Shown here: positions 16,659 through 25,638 of the stretch, in pieces | Position numbering within the stretch: position 1 is the first letter of the stretch | Layout: each line of letters begins with the position of its first letter | Assembly (NCBI RefSeq): GCF_001996005.1 | Contig: NZ_MUFB01000013.1 | Location: 4,228-42,303 of the forward strand | Origin: Salinivibrio siamensis | GTDB taxonomy: Bacteria > Pseudomonadota > Gammaproteobacteria > Enterobacterales > Vibrionaceae | Direction: 5' to 3' | DNA: 38,076 bases | Made by a program: the position numbers and the translations under genes | The notes under the pieces: model-generated | Told to the model about the DNA's origin: nothing | Databases searched by the model: none | The model's input: only the letters and a program-made list of their open reading frames with translations

Positions 16659-17597
16659 ATGACACAAGCGAATACAACACCAAGCCGTTGGCAGCGCTTC
16701 TTGGACTCTGACTTCTTCTACCACTTTAAGCGTGACAAGGTGGCGATCGCTAGCTTCACCATTTTCATGGTGTTCTTATTGCTCGCGGTCTTTGCGCCCT
16801 TAGTGTCCCCAACCAATCCCTATGATTTAATGGCGATTGATATTATGGACTCTGAGCTCCCCCCTGTCTGGATGGAGTGGAGCGATCCGCGCTTTTTGCT
16901 CGGCACGGATAACCAAGGGCGAGATATTTTGTCGACCATTATTTATGGTTTGCGGATCTCTTTGACCATAGGTTTGTGTGCCGTCGGCCTGCAGTTGATT
17001 CTGGGGACGGTGATTGGTCTGAGTGCCGGCTATTTTGGTGGCCGCATTGATAGCTTTTTTATGCGTATCGCCGATATCCAGCTGTCTTTCTCGACCATGA
17101 TGGTCGCTATTATTGTCTCAGCGATTTTTAAAGCCAGCTTTGGCAGTGAGTTTTATAGCCAATACGCGATTTTAATGCTGGTGGTGATTATCGGGATTGC
17201 CGAGTGGCCACAGTATGCGCGGACCATTCGTGCCTCTGTCCTGGCAGAAAAGAAAAAAGAATATGTGGAAGCAGCGCGAGTGATGGGTTTCCGCTCGCCA
17301 CGGATCATGTTCCGTCATATTCTTCCCAACTGCTTGTCGCCCATCTTGGTGATTTCAACCGTGCAGGTTGCCAATGCGATTATGTCTGAGGCGGCACTGT
17401 CTTTCTTGGGGCTGGGGATGCCTGTCGATCAGCCATCACTGGGCTCATTGATCAGCATCGGTTTTAATTACATTTTCTCCGGCGCGTGGTGGATAACCGC
17501 CTTCCCAGGCATTGTGCTGGTTTTACTGGTGCTAGTGATCAATTTGCTCGGCGATTGGCTACGAGATGTTTTCAATCCCAAAATCTACAAAGGGTAA
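16659..17597 (+). CDS. Peptide ABC importer permease, DppC/GsiD type
   Basis: This 312-aa permease has an N-terminal cytoplasmic tail and a first TM at about 30-50. The DppC/OppC loop LLGTDNQGRDILSTIIYGLRISL follows at about 85-107. The coupling motif (KKKEYVEAARVMGFRSPRIMFRHILPN) lies near 205-230. It completes the transporter with the DppB-type permease. It is the last gene of the operon, with a strong terminator 4 bp after the stop. Confidence 0.94.
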   Translation: MTQANTTPSRWQRFLDSDFFYHFKRDKVAIASFTIFMVFLLLAVFAPLVSPTNPYDLMAIDIMDSELPPVWMEWSDPRFLLGTDNQGRDILSTIIYGLRISLTIGLCAVGLQLILGTVIGLSAGYFGGRIDSFFMRIADIQLSFSTMMVAIIVSAIFKASFGSEFYSQYAILMLVVIIGIAEWPQYARTIRASVLAEKKKEYVEAARVMGFRSPRIMFRHILPNCLSPILVISTVQVANAIMSEAALSFLGLGMPVDQPSLGSLISIGFNYIFSGAWWITAFPGIVLVLLVLVINLLGDWLRDVFNPKIYKG

Positions 17598-17600
17598 GGA

Positions 17601-17629
17601 AAATGGCTGCGTTCGCAGCCATTTTTTTT
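17601..17629 (+). terminator. Rho-independent terminator of the peptide ABC operon
   Basis: AAATGGCTGC pairs with GCAGCCATTT across a GTTC loop, followed by a run of T residues. Confidence 0.93.
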
Positions 17630-17720
17630 GATGGCTGTCTGACAGCTTGGTGATCCCTTGCTTGAGTCAATGTGTGACTTTGCTTAAGCTGAGCAGATTA
17701 GATTATCAAGGGAGCGACTC

Positions 17721-18515
17721 ATGGGGCGGTGGCGAGGTTTGGCTGTCAGTGTGGTAGCAATGTGGGCAATTAGTGCGCCAGTGCGCGCAGAACAGAACCC
17801 TTGCGCCATTATCGACCGCCAACAAGGCTGGCCAATCATTGGCGAGACATGTGATATCGGACAAGGGTTGTGGGGCAATCAATCTCCGGATCCGCAGAGC
17901 ACGGCGTTTTGGGTGCAATGCGGCGCCACGCAAGGCGTGCCATCACGCCAATTCTATCAGTCTCTGCGTCAAGGCTTACCGGACTTGCCGTTTCAAGTGC
18001 AGGTGCGTGAGGGCCGAGGACGTTGCTTAATTGGTCCGTATCCTAACCTAGACGTGGCTCAGTTGGTGCTAAAACGGGTTCGTCAATTTGGGCCAACCAA
18101 GCAGGCGGTATTAAGACAAACCCGTCAGCCATTGTCGCAACCGGCCGTGATCCGCTTACCGCCGCTGTCTCAAACCCAATCGACTTCGGGAGCTGAAAAG
18201 TCGGCGCCGATGGAAACGGCGATTACCTTGAGCCATTTTGGCTTACCAGAGCCAGAAGCTGGCGATAAGCAATACACCGAAAAATCCATGAGTTGGTTGC
18301 GTGTCCCTTATGCGCAGGCGGCACCCCGCTGTCAACGTGAAGGGATGGTGTTGGCCTCCCAGCAGGAATTGGTGCAAGTGGCGCAGGCGACAGATCAGCT
18401 CCCCATGCGCTTACCGTACTGGGTACAAGGCGCCAAGGGCGTAGATGCTCGAAGTGGCAAAGTGGTGACACGTAACGCCGATGCGGCGCTCAATGTCTTG
18501 TGTAAAAAGCGGTAG
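17721..18515 (+). CDS. Secreted SPOR-domain protein, function unknown
   Basis: This 264-aa protein has a signal peptide (residues 1-23, cleavage after APVRA). A segment at about 62-130 (FWVQCGATQG...RGRCLIGPYPNLDVAQLVLKRVRQFG) matches the SPOR fold, which binds glycan strands of peptidoglycan stripped of stem peptides, usually at the division septum. A proline-, glutamine- and serine-rich linker follows (about 130-170). The C-terminal region (from about 185) has SWLRVPYAQAAPRCQREGMVLAS and a final LCKKR; I do not recognise it as a named domain. The mature part has six cysteines, suggesting disulfides in the periplasm. A good ribosome binding site (AAGGGAG) precedes the ATG. It is a single gene with its own terminator. 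SPOR assignment is by pattern and not certain. Confidence 0.75.
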   Translation: MGRWRGLAVSVVAMWAISAPVRAEQNPCAIIDRQQGWPIIGETCDIGQGLWGNQSPDPQSTAFWVQCGATQGVPSRQFYQSLRQGLPDLPFQVQVREGRGRCLIGPYPNLDVAQLVLKRVRQFGPTKQAVLRQTRQPLSQPAVIRLPPLSQTQSTSGAEKSAPMETAITLSHFGLPEPEAGDKQYTEKSMSWLRVPYAQAAPRCQREGMVLASQQELVQVAQATDQLPMRLPYWVQGAKGVDARSGKVVTRNADAALNVLCKKR

Positions 18516-18536
18516 TTGCTATCCGCAATAATAAGG

Positions 18537-18561
18537 CGCCCCGCAGTGCGGGGCGTTTTTT
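18537..18561 (+). terminator. Rho-independent terminator of the SPOR-protein gene
   Basis: CGCCCCGC (18537-18544) pairs perfectly with GCGGGGCG (18548-18555), followed by six T residues. On the other strand it could also stop hemY transcription, which ends 48 bases away. Confidence 0.9.
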
Positions 18562-18608
18562 CTCATTCGAAGGCAATTGACTGACTGCCTTTTCGGCTGG
18601 CGGAAATA

Positions 18609-19805
18609 CTATGCCGCGGGAGGTTGTTCAGGCAGTGCTAACTTTAACGCTGTACGTGAGACATCACTCGCGGCTTTCCCCTGATCAAGCTTATCCAACA
18701 CATCAGCCAAATACGCATAGTCGGTGACGTCGGCACGATACTCCAGGGCTTTCTCAAAGTGGCTGCGCGCATCTTGCCATTTTCCCGACTGCATAAGCAG
18801 TTGCCCAAGGGCGCTGTGAAGTACAGGGTTGCGGCTATCTTGCGTGAGCAACTCTTCCAGCATCACCACCGCGGGGTAGTTATCTGGCAAGTTTAGCGTC
18901 GGGATCAGGGCAATCAAGCGATCATCGGTGCGCTTTTTCAAGGCCTCGCGTAGCAGAATGTAGGCTTCTGAGTCGGCATTGCGCGCCGCCAGATGTTTGA
19001 CTAACCCCGCTAAGAGTGAAGGCTGGTTGCGTTTGGCTTTAGGGAGTTGGTTCCAATGCGCCAGCAGTCCCTCGGTGCCTTGTTGACTGGCGACATGGGC
19101 CATTACACCTAGCTCAGCTCGCTCGTGTAGGGCATCAAATTGCTCATGATCAAGCAGTTGAGCCTTTTTCAAGGTGGGCAGAAGGTTAAGAAGCGCTGAC
19201 CAATCTTCGAGGTGAATATAGGTGTCTTTTAGCAGCGCCAGCATCACCGGGTTGCGAGGATGCTGACGTTTAATCGCACGCAACGAGGCCAAGGCTTCTT
19301 CGTGCTGACCACTTTGGCTATGGAGCTGCGCACGAGTCAGGGCGAGAGCTAAGCTATTGGCGTTAAGATCAGCAGCTTGCTGAAGGTATTGGTCGCGAGC
19401 CTGCAGGTTTTGTCGCTGTTGTGCCGCCTCCGCGGCAGCCAATAAGTTATGCATAGGCGCATCGCTGTGAGGCCGGGCTTTGGCGAGGAGTTTTTCGGCT
19501 TTTTTCCACTCCCCTTCGCGTAACTTAATTAAGCCAGTTTGGGTTTGTTGGCGCGCTTTGCGTTGCTTACGGCCGGATAACCAGCCTGTTGCGGTGCTGC
19601 TGATGGATAAAAGCTTTCTCAGTAGCCACTCCAGTGCCCATAATACCGCGATTAACATGCCAATCAGTACCAACAAGGTGGTAACACTCATTTCCAGTGT
19701 TTGTTCTGCCGCGGAGATCAAAACATAACCTTGCTGTCCGGCTAATTGAGGGCCAACCACCAGCCCTGCCGCCAGCACAAGGACGAGCAAAAGCAATCTA
19801 ATCAT
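18609..19805 (-). CDS. hemY: HemY, TPR membrane protein of the haem biosynthesis operon
   Basis: This 398-aa inner-membrane protein has two N-terminal TM helices (about 2-22 and 43-65) and a basic loop (SGRKQRKARQQ). A long helical region of tetratricopeptide-like repeats follows from about 95 to the end (for example LHSALGQLLMQSGKWQDARSHFEKAL). It matches the HemY_N plus TPR layout of enteric HemY. The exact role is not settled; it is thought to help organise late haem synthesis. It is not the protoporphyrinogen oxidase also called HemY in Bacillus. It is the fourth gene of hemCDXY, and its ATG overlaps the hemX stop by 4 bases. Confidence 0.93.
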   Translation of the reverse strand: MIRLLLLVLVLAAGLVVGPQLAGQQGYVLISAAEQTLEMSVTTLLVLIGMLIAVLWALEWLLRKLLSISSTATGWLSGRKQRKARQQTQTGLIKLREGEWKKAEKLLAKARPHSDAPMHNLLAAAEAAQQRQNLQARDQYLQQAADLNANSLALALTRAQLHSQSGQHEEALASLRAIKRQHPRNPVMLALLKDTYIHLEDWSALLNLLPTLKKAQLLDHEQFDALHERAELGVMAHVASQQGTEGLLAHWNQLPKAKRNQPSLLAGLVKHLAARNADSEAYILLREALKKRTDDRLIALIPTLNLPDNYPAVVMLEELLTQDSRNPVLHSALGQLLMQSGKWQDARSHFEKALEYRADVTDYAYLADVLDKLDQGKAASDVSRTALKLALPEQPPAA

Positions 19806-20932
19806 GATTGGCCTCCTGTCAGCGGTGCAATGTCTCGACGCAGTCGGGTATTAATTTCATCACTGACTAGCGACTGGCTTTTCAGTTTTTGCGGCAGGTC
19901 GACGCCAATGGTTTGTTGGTTCAGCTCGTCAAGCTGCTCGACAAAGCGGCGAGTGGCATTGGCGTCTTGATTATAAAAGCGCAGTGTCCAGTCTTTTCCC
20001 ATCTCTAGCGCTTCGTGATACAGGGTATCATTGCCTTCATACACGGCGCGCATCGCTTGATCGAGTTTGTTTTTTAAATTTTCTTGCAGGTAGTAGCTTT
20101 GGGTGGGTGATAACAAGGGCACCACGTTGCCGTCACGTTTGCGGTAGGTGACAAAGTTATCGACAAAGTCTTTGACTGAAGTGGTGAGATTACTTTTCCA
20201 GTCATTCACTGACTCAGAGACAATAGGCGTGTCCACCGCCTCGGCGTCGGGAATGACCGCGCTGGCAAGCGGAAGGTTTTCGACCCGCTGTTGCATGCTG
20301 GTCAAGCGCAGTACAATCCCATCTCTATCAACCCGTTTCACCGCCTTTAACGCGGTGATATCGTCAGCCATCGCCTGGCGAATCGGCATCAAGGACGGGT
20401 CGTTGAGCTGAGCAATGCGGTGATCGGCCGCTTCCATCAGGGCAGTGGCGCTTTGTGCATCTTGTTCGAGCCAAATTTTACGCCCAGCCATTCGGATCAG
20501 ATAGTCAGCTTCTGCCAGTAACCAGTCATTGGGACGTCGGCCTTTCACTTCAGCGACGGCTTTTTGCAAGCTAGATAAACTGCTGTCCTGCTGGTTCAAA
20601 CGTGTTTGAGTGGTGGCTTTCAGTTGCTCTCGCGCTTTTTCTGCCGCTTGCTTTTGTTGGTTAAGATCTTGTTCAAGGCGCGAGATATGAGATTGTTGCG
20701 CGGATACGGTGTTTTGCAACACGGTGGCTTGCTGGTGGCCATGATAAAATACCCAGCCACTGGAGCCGAGGGCTAATGCGATGGCGATAGCGCCGAGTAA
20801 TATGCCGCCACGTCCCCCCGATGAGGTTTGGCTGGCTTTTTCAGGCGCCGGCGCATCTGTAGCGTGGGTCTTGGGTGAAGATGGCGTGGTGGCCTTGCTT
20901 TGTTTGGTGTCGGTATTTTTGTTGTCAGTCAT
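19802..20932 (-). CDS. hemX: HemX, membrane-anchored protein of the hem operon
   Basis: This 376-aa protein has a cytoplasmic, low-complexity N-terminus rich in Lys, Thr, Ser and Pro (1-40). One TM helix follows (about 43-63, GGILLGAIAIALALGSSGW). A coiled coil (about 70-125, QQSHISRLEQDLNQQKQAAEKARE) and the conserved HemX domain (from about 130, NDWLLAEADYLIRMAGRKIWLEQD) make up the rest. Databases often call it a uroporphyrinogen-III methyltransferase, but no SAM-binding methylase domain is visible, so that label should not be used. It overlaps hemD by 8 bases and hemY by 4, implying coupled translation. Confidence 0.93.
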   Translation of the reverse strand: MTDNKNTDTKQSKATTPSSPKTHATDAPAPEKASQTSSGGRGGILLGAIAIALALGSSGWVFYHGHQQATVLQNTVSAQQSHISRLEQDLNQQKQAAEKAREQLKATTQTRLNQQDSSLSSLQKAVAEVKGRRPNDWLLAEADYLIRMAGRKIWLEQDAQSATALMEAADHRIAQLNDPSLMPIRQAMADDITALKAVKRVDRDGIVLRLTSMQQRVENLPLASAVIPDAEAVDTPIVSESVNDWKSNLTTSVKDFVDNFVTYRKRDGNVVPLLSPTQSYYLQENLKNKLDQAMRAVYEGNDTLYHEALEMGKDWTLRFYNQDANATRRFVEQLDELNQQTIGVDLPQKLKSQSLVSDEINTRLRRDIAPLTGGQS

Positions 20933-21689
20933 CCGAAAGTCCCGTTTTACTTAACCTGAGCAGCGTGTTAACCAGTGCATCATTGGCCACGCTGTCAACG
21001 GTCGTAATCGTGTCAAAACCAAGCGCAGTGGCTTGATCTTGAATCCTTTTACTGGGCACCAGTATACGGCATTGGCGCAGCCAGTGCTGTCCGCTCAGTG
21101 TGATAAGTTGATCAAAGTAGGCTAATTGTTGGCCACTGGTGATAACGACTGTGTCGATAGCGTCATGCGGCCAGCTTACTACTTGCGATACTAAAGGCTC
21201 AATCGCCCATTGTCGCCGATAGGTCTCGCAATAGTGAACTTGTGCGCCTTGTGCTTGTAACGTTTGCCCCATCATATCGCGTCCACTCTCCCCGCGCAGA
21301 ATCACCACTTGCGTCCCTGTCACGGCACTAAAAGGAGCAAGTGTAAGCATGCCTTCGCTGTCTTCACGGGTGGGGGTCAAGATAGGCTGCCCTGAGACGG
21401 CCTGCCACTCGTTGGCAGTGCGTTGTCCAACCGCGACGTAGTGACAGTCAACAGGCCACCCCCCGTTTTGGTGTTGCAAGGCTTGATGAGCAAATGCCAC
21501 GGCGCGCGGGCTCACTGCGACCAAGATGCTACCGGAAGGCAGTGAGACGAGCAGACTGGCCAGAGACGGTAAGCCTCGCCCCGGCGTAAAACTGACCAGT
21601 GGACAGGGGATCGCCGCTAGCCCTTGCTGGGCGAGTAGGGCGACTAACTGACTGCAGTCTGGCTCGGGGCGAACAACAACAATGGTCAT
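20925..21689 (-). CDS. hemD: Uroporphyrinogen-III synthase
   Basis: This 254-aa cytosolic enzyme closes and rearranges hydroxymethylbilane to uroporphyrinogen III. It has the family's two-domain alpha/beta layout with weak sequence conservation. The recognisable parts are the N-terminal VVVRPEPD start, [13 protein letters not shown], the [12 protein letters not shown] segment and [15 protein letters not shown]. The length is normal (about 250). The identity is secured by its place directly after hemC with a 4-base ATGA overlap, and before hemX with an 8-base overlap. Confidence 0.93.
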   Translation of the reverse strand: MTIVVVRPEPDCSQLVALLAQQGLAAIPCPLVSFTPGRGLPSLASLLVSLPSGSILVAVSPRAVAFAHQALQHQNGGWPVDCHYVAVGQRTANEWQAVSGQPILTPTREDSEGMLTLAPFSAVTGTQVVILRGESGRDMMGQTLQAQGAQVHYCETYRRQWAIEPLVSQVVSWPHDAIDTVVITSGQQLAYFDQLITLSGQHWLRQCRILVPSKRIQDQATALGFDTITTVDSVANDALVNTLLRLSKTGLSDD

Positions 21690-22621
21690 GCGTCGTCTTG
21701 GTAAAGTTTATCCAGGATTTGCCGCGCGCCTTGGGCGAGAAGTTGCTCTGCTAAATCGGTACCGAGCTGCTCACCTTTTTCCAAAGGCCCTGTCACTTCG
21801 GCGCGTAAAATGGTGGAGCCGTCGGGCTCGCCGACTAACGCACGTAGCCAGATTTTATCGCCTTGAATTTCTGAATAGCTGCCAATCGGCACCTGACAGC
21901 CGCCCTCGAGTCGGTTATTCATTGCTCGTTCACACAATACGCGCTCGGTGGTGCTGGCGTCAGACAAAGGCGCGAGTAAAGTGCGAATGCGCTCATCATC
22001 CAATCGGCATTCAATCCCCACGGCACCTTGGCCGACGGCAGGGAGAATGACTTCTGGTGGGATTTCGCTACGGATCCGCTCATTCAAGCCTAATCGTTTT
22101 AAGCCGGCGGCAGCGAGGACAATCGCATCGTACTGGCCGTCATCGAGTTTACCGAGGCGTGTCCCCACGTTGCCCCGTAATGTGTTAATGACCAGATCAG
22201 GACGACGCTCGCGCAATTGACACTCGCGGCGCAGGCTAGAGGTACCTACCACCGCGCCTTCAGGTAAGTCGTCAATGCTGTCGTAGTGATTGGAGACAAA
22301 GGCATCACGTGGGTCGCCGCGTTCACAAATCGTGACCAGCCCTAATCCTTCGGGGAATTCAACCGGGACATCTTTCATTGAGTGCACCGCAATGTCTGCG
22401 CGGCCGTCGAGCATGGCTTGTTCAAGCTCTTTAATAAACAAGCCTTTACCACCGATTTTCGCCAAAGGCGTGTCCAGAATCACGTCACCTTTCGTGACCA
22501 TCGGCACCAGTTCAACCGATAGCCCCGGGTGAGAGCGCTCTAATGCGTCTTTAACAAATTCAGCTTGCCAGAGAGCCAAAGGGCTTTTGCGCGTGGCAAT
22601 GCGTACAGGCGTTGAGTACAT
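21686..22621 (-). CDS. hemC: Porphobilinogen deaminase (hydroxymethylbilane synthase)
   Basis: This 311-aa enzyme polymerises four porphobilinogens to hydroxymethylbilane on a dipyrromethane cofactor. The cofactor-binding cysteine is C242 in EGGCQVPIG and the catalytic aspartate is D84 in HSMKDVP. Both fall at the E. coli numbers when the start is placed at 22621 ([19 protein letters not shown]), so I prefer this start to the in-frame ATG at 22654. A GAAGGA ribosome binding site lies upstream. Arginines for the tetrapyrrole chain are seen in [10 protein letters not shown] and [11 protein letters not shown]. It is the first gene of hemCDXY, divergent from cyaA, and the operon is probably driven from near 22753-22782. 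Confidence 0.96.
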   Translation of the reverse strand: MYSTPVRIATRKSPLALWQAEFVKDALERSHPGLSVELVPMVTKGDVILDTPLAKIGGKGLFIKELEQAMLDGRADIAVHSMKDVPVEFPEGLGLVTICERGDPRDAFVSNHYDSIDDLPEGAVVGTSSLRRECQLRERRPDLVINTLRGNVGTRLGKLDDGQYDAIVLAAAGLKRLGLNERIRSEIPPEVILPAVGQGAVGIECRLDDERIRTLLAPLSDASTTERVLCERAMNNRLEGGCQVPIGSYSEIQGDKIWLRALVGEPDGSTILRAEVTGPLEKGEQLGTDLAEQLLAQGARQILDKLYQDDA

Positions 22622-22752
22622 GGTTTGTTTTCCTTCTTGGTTCATAACACCCATCGTAACATTGGCGCTGGACGACTCGTAATCTCTGCCATGCGGTTTG
22701 GCGATTTATGACGGCGTTATGGTCATATAGGTGAAAAAATGTGATCGGTAGC

Positions 22753-22782
22753 GTATTATTTGCGCAAATAATGAGATCTGAA
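22753..22782 (-). promoter_or_regulatory. hemC promoter candidate with perfect 18-bp palindrome
   Basis: Bases 22755-22772 are a perfect palindrome (half-site ATTATTTGC). On the minus strand a possible -35 TTCAGA (22777-22782) and -10 TAATAC (22753-22758) are spaced 18 bases apart, so the palindrome fills the spacer and touches the -10. A protein bound here would be placed to repress hemC. The 389-bp hemC-cyaA gap holds this, the cyaA promoter at 22829 and no supported gene. Confidence 0.55.
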
Positions 22783-22828
22783 GGCGGCAATATGGCTGAC
22801 TTACGACTAAGGTAGTAGAGCAAAAAAG

Positions 22829-22858
22829 TTGATATTGGTCTCAAAAAGCACCTATAGT
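22829..22858 (+). promoter_or_regulatory. Probable cyaA promoter
   Basis: A -35 TTGATA (22829-22834) and -10 TATAGT (22853-22858) have 18-base spacing. This predicts a leader of about 145 bases before cyaA. I see no full CRP site overlapping it, unlike the E. coli cyaA promoter. Confidence 0.6.
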
Positions 22859-23010
22859 GCGATGTTGATACCACCACACAGGCATCGGGGTTATTGGCTT
22901 TACCCGAGTTGTCGAGAGTGTTACATTGATCACGTTTTGTTATCTGCAATTGGGCGGATACGGTGAAGACAGTAACGTCGACCTGTTGACCGGGATGTCA
23001 ACGAATCTGG

Positions 23011-25596
23011 ATGATTGCCTTGCAAACATACGTAGAACAGCAAACTGAGCGCATAGAAGCGTTTAACCGCGTGAGAATGGATCGCGCGCGGTCCGCGATG
23101 AGCCGTCAGGCGCAAGCTATCTTTGATGTGCTGCCAGTGCTTTTACATCTAAATCACCCCGCATTACCCGGGTTTTGTGGCGACAGCGTGCCTTTCGGTA
23201 TTGCTGATTACGCGCTCGATGAGACACAACGAGAGTTTGTCTCTGATTGCCTGATCCACTCAAACACCCGCTTCTCTTCTTTAACCGCCTGCGTGGAAGG
23301 TCGTGAGCGCCATCCGATCAAAGGCATGTATACCATGGGCAGTACCGGCTCGATGGGGCAAAGCCTCACCAGTGATCTCGATATTTGGGTGTGTATCGAT
23401 GCCTCTGTAACGGCCGCTCAGCGCGATAAGCTTGATGCCAAATGCATGGCGATCTCGGAATGGGCGTTAAGCCAAGGGATAGAAGCCAATTTTTTTGTGG
23501 TTTGTGAGGGGCGCTTTCGTCATCATCTCTCCCAAGCGATGACCAGCGATAACTGTGGCACCAGCCAGCATTTCCTTTTGCTGGACGAGTTTTATCGCTC
23601 CTCTATGCGACTCGCCGGGCAAAAGCTGTTGTGGTACATGGTACCACCAGAGATGGAAGGCTGTTATGAAGAGTACGTCGACACACTGGTAGCTGAACAT
23701 GGCCTTGACCGTCGTGATTGGGTCGATTTTGGCGGCCTGCCGACCATCCCGGCCGAAGAATATTTTGGCTCGAGTTTGTGGCAGCTGTATAAAAGCATTG
23801 ATTCGCCGTATAAGTCGGTGCTCAAAGCGATTTTGCTCGAGGCGTACTCGTGGCAGTATCCCGGCACCCAGCTTTTGAGTGTGGATGGCAAACGCCGCTT
23901 CTATGCAGGCTGGGTCGATGTGTATCAATCTGATGCTTATTATCTGATGCTGGAAAAAGTCACCCGTTACTTGGAGTCGATTGGTGACACGCGCCGTTTA
24001 GATTTGGTTCGTCGTTGTTTTTACCTTAAAACCCATGAGAAATTGACCCAGTCCCCAGCGACTGGTTCGGTCGCTTGGCGCCGCGAAGTGCTGCGCTTAT
24101 TGGCGCGTGAGTGGGGCTGGGATGAACAGGCATTGGCGTATCTCGATAATCGTCGCCATTGGAAAGTCGAGGAAGTACAGCACGCCCACAATGAATTGCT
24201 TGATGCTTTGATGCAAAGTTATCGGAACCTGATCCGCTTTGCGCGCCGTAACGACATTACATCCGCGATTAGCCCGCAAGACATCAGCATTCTCGCCCGC
24301 AAGCTCTACGCGGCATTTGAAGAGTTGCCGGGTAAAGTCACCTTGCTCAACCCGCAAATTTCGCCAGACTTACACGAACCGGATCTCACCTTTATTCAAG
24401 TACCGGAGGGGCGTACTAATGCGCCGGGATGGTATTTGTATAAGCACTCGCTTGATCCGGTCGATATCATCGGTCGCGCCCCACTTGAGCACAACAGCTA
24501 CCTCTCCAAGCTGGTCGCTTGGGCATTTTTCAATGGGCTGCTAACAGAGTCTACACGCCTGGATACCGTGGTACGCGACGCCGATGTTGATATTGATACC
24601 TTGTATCAGCTGGTCAGTGATATTCGTAATACCTTCTCGCTCAACCCTCCACGTCCGACGCTGGATGCGTTGTCGAGCCCATGCGAAATCCGTCAGCTCG
24701 CCTTGTTTGTCAACCTGGAGCACGATCCAACATCAGCCTACAAAAAGCCGTCGATGCGCTTTGATTTTAAAAATAGCGATATTTTTAGCTATGGCCCTGA
24801 ACAAACCTGCTTGGTGGGGAGTGTTGACCTCGTTTACCGCAACTCATGGAACGAAGTGCGCACGCTCAATTACCGTGGCGACGATGCCATTTTGGAAGCG
24901 CTAAAAACCATGTTGGGTAAAATGCACCAAGATGCGGTGCCGCCTGAGTCAGTCGATGTGTTCTGTTATTCGAGCAAAATGCGCGGTTTAATCCGAAACT
25001 TGGTTTACCAACTGGTGGCTGAGTGCATTGAATTACGTTTAAAGCCGGTTGAAAAAGAGAAGCGTCGTCGTTTTAAAGCCTTACGCATCGGCAAGCAAAC
25101 TCATGGTTTGTTCTTTGAGCGTCGTGGTGTGTCAGTCCAGCGGTTGGAAAACTCGGTCGACTTTTATCGCTGTATTTCCACCAACAAGGTAAACGGCACG
25201 CCAGTGATGGTGGTGGATAATCCGCAGGATGTGCATCCGCCGGAAGTCGTGGATGCGTATGCCAGCGAGGGCTTAGTACAGTTTTTCTTTGAAGATTGTA
25301 CCAATGGTTACAACCTCTATATTCTCGACGAGAACAATCGGGTGGAAGTGTATCGCCAGTGCAGCGGGGATAAAACCGAAATGGTACAGGGCGTAAACCG
25401 TTTTTATACCTCGTCCCACGACCGTTACAGCTACAGCGCGAATTTCATTAACTTTAATTTGCCGCAGTTTTATCAGATTGTCACCGATGACGGGGGCGAC
25501 ACCCAAGCCTTGCCCTTTAAATGTGATGGTCAGTGGCAGCCACCACGTCCGCCTTCTCAAGGCGGGTTTACCGGGCAAGTCGCATCATTTAAGTGA
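23011..25596 (+). CDS. cyaA: Adenylate cyclase, class I
   Basis: This 861-aa enterobacterial-type cyclase makes cAMP, the ligand of CRP. The N-terminal catalytic half has the nucleotidyltransferase signature YTMGSTGSMGQSLTSDLDIW at about residues 107-126, with D122 and D124 as metal ligands. Conserved blocks EEYFGSSLWQLYKSIDSPYK and HNELLDAMQSYRNLIRFARR-like follow. The C-terminal regulatory half ends with SHDRYSYSANFINFNLPQFYQI. Two starts are possible: ATG at 23011 has a poor ribosome binding site, while TTG at 23020 (QTYVEQQ...) is preceded by GGATG and matches the weak TTG start of E. coli cyaA. The true start may therefore be 23020. The gene is divergent from hemC, as in other gammaproteobacteria, and is followed by a long perfect hairpin. 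Confidence 0.96.
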   Translation: MIALQTYVEQQTERIEAFNRVRMDRARSAMSRQAQAIFDVLPVLLHLNHPALPGFCGDSVPFGIADYALDETQREFVSDCLIHSNTRFSSLTACVEGRERHPIKGMYTMGSTGSMGQSLTSDLDIWVCIDASVTAAQRDKLDAKCMAISEWALSQGIEANFFVVCEGRFRHHLSQAMTSDNCGTSQHFLLLDEFYRSSMRLAGQKLLWYMVPPEMEGCYEEYVDTLVAEHGLDRRDWVDFGGLPTIPAEEYFGSSLWQLYKSIDSPYKSVLKAILLEAYSWQYPGTQLLSVDGKRRFYAGWVDVYQSDAYYLMLEKVTRYLESIGDTRRLDLVRRCFYLKTHEKLTQSPATGSVAWRREVLRLLAREWGWDEQALAYLDNRRHWKVEEVQHAHNELLDALMQSYRNLIRFARRNDITSAISPQDISILARKLYAAFEELPGKVTLLNPQISPDLHEPDLTFIQVPEGRTNAPGWYLYKHSLDPVDIIGRAPLEHNSYLSKLVAWAFFNGLLTESTRLDTVVRDADVDIDTLYQLVSDIRNTFSLNPPRPTLDALSSPCEIRQLALFVNLEHDPTSAYKKPSMRFDFKNSDIFSYGPEQTCLVGSVDLVYRNSWNEVRTLNYRGDDAILEALKTMLGKMHQDAVPPESVDVFCYSSKMRGLIRNLVYQLVAECIELRLKPVEKEKRRRFKALRIGKQTHGLFFERRGVSVQRLENSVDFYRCISTNKVNGTPVMVVDNPQDVHPPEVVDAYASEGLVQFFFEDCTNGYNLYILDENNRVEVYRQCSGDKTEMVQGVNRFYTSSHDRYSYSANFINFNLPQFYQIVTDDGGDTQALPFKCDGQWQPPRPPSQGGFTGQVASFK

Positions 25597-25627
25597 GCAT
25601 AAGCGCCCGAGCCGCGGGCGCTTATGC
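25597..25627. terminator. Perfect 13-bp hairpin between convergent cyaA and cyaY
   Basis: GCATAAGCGCCCG (25597-25609) pairs perfectly with 25615-25627 across a 5-base loop, directly after the cyaA stop. No clear T tract is present on either strand. It probably ends both convergent transcripts or protects their 3' ends. Confidence 0.65.
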
Positions 25628-25638
25628 GTGACCATGTA

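Noticed and set aside
19802-20932. Uroporphyrinogen-III methyltransferase activity for HemX
   Set aside because: No methyltransferase domain is visible. The label is inherited annotation, and the protein is a membrane-anchored coiled-coil HemX.
22622-22654. Upstream ATG for hemC
   Set aside because: Start at 22621 places D84 and C242 at the E. coli positions and has a better ribosome binding site.
22739-22756. CRP site in the hemC-cyaA gap
   Set aside because: Only one TGTGA half-site is present; the other half does not match TCACA.
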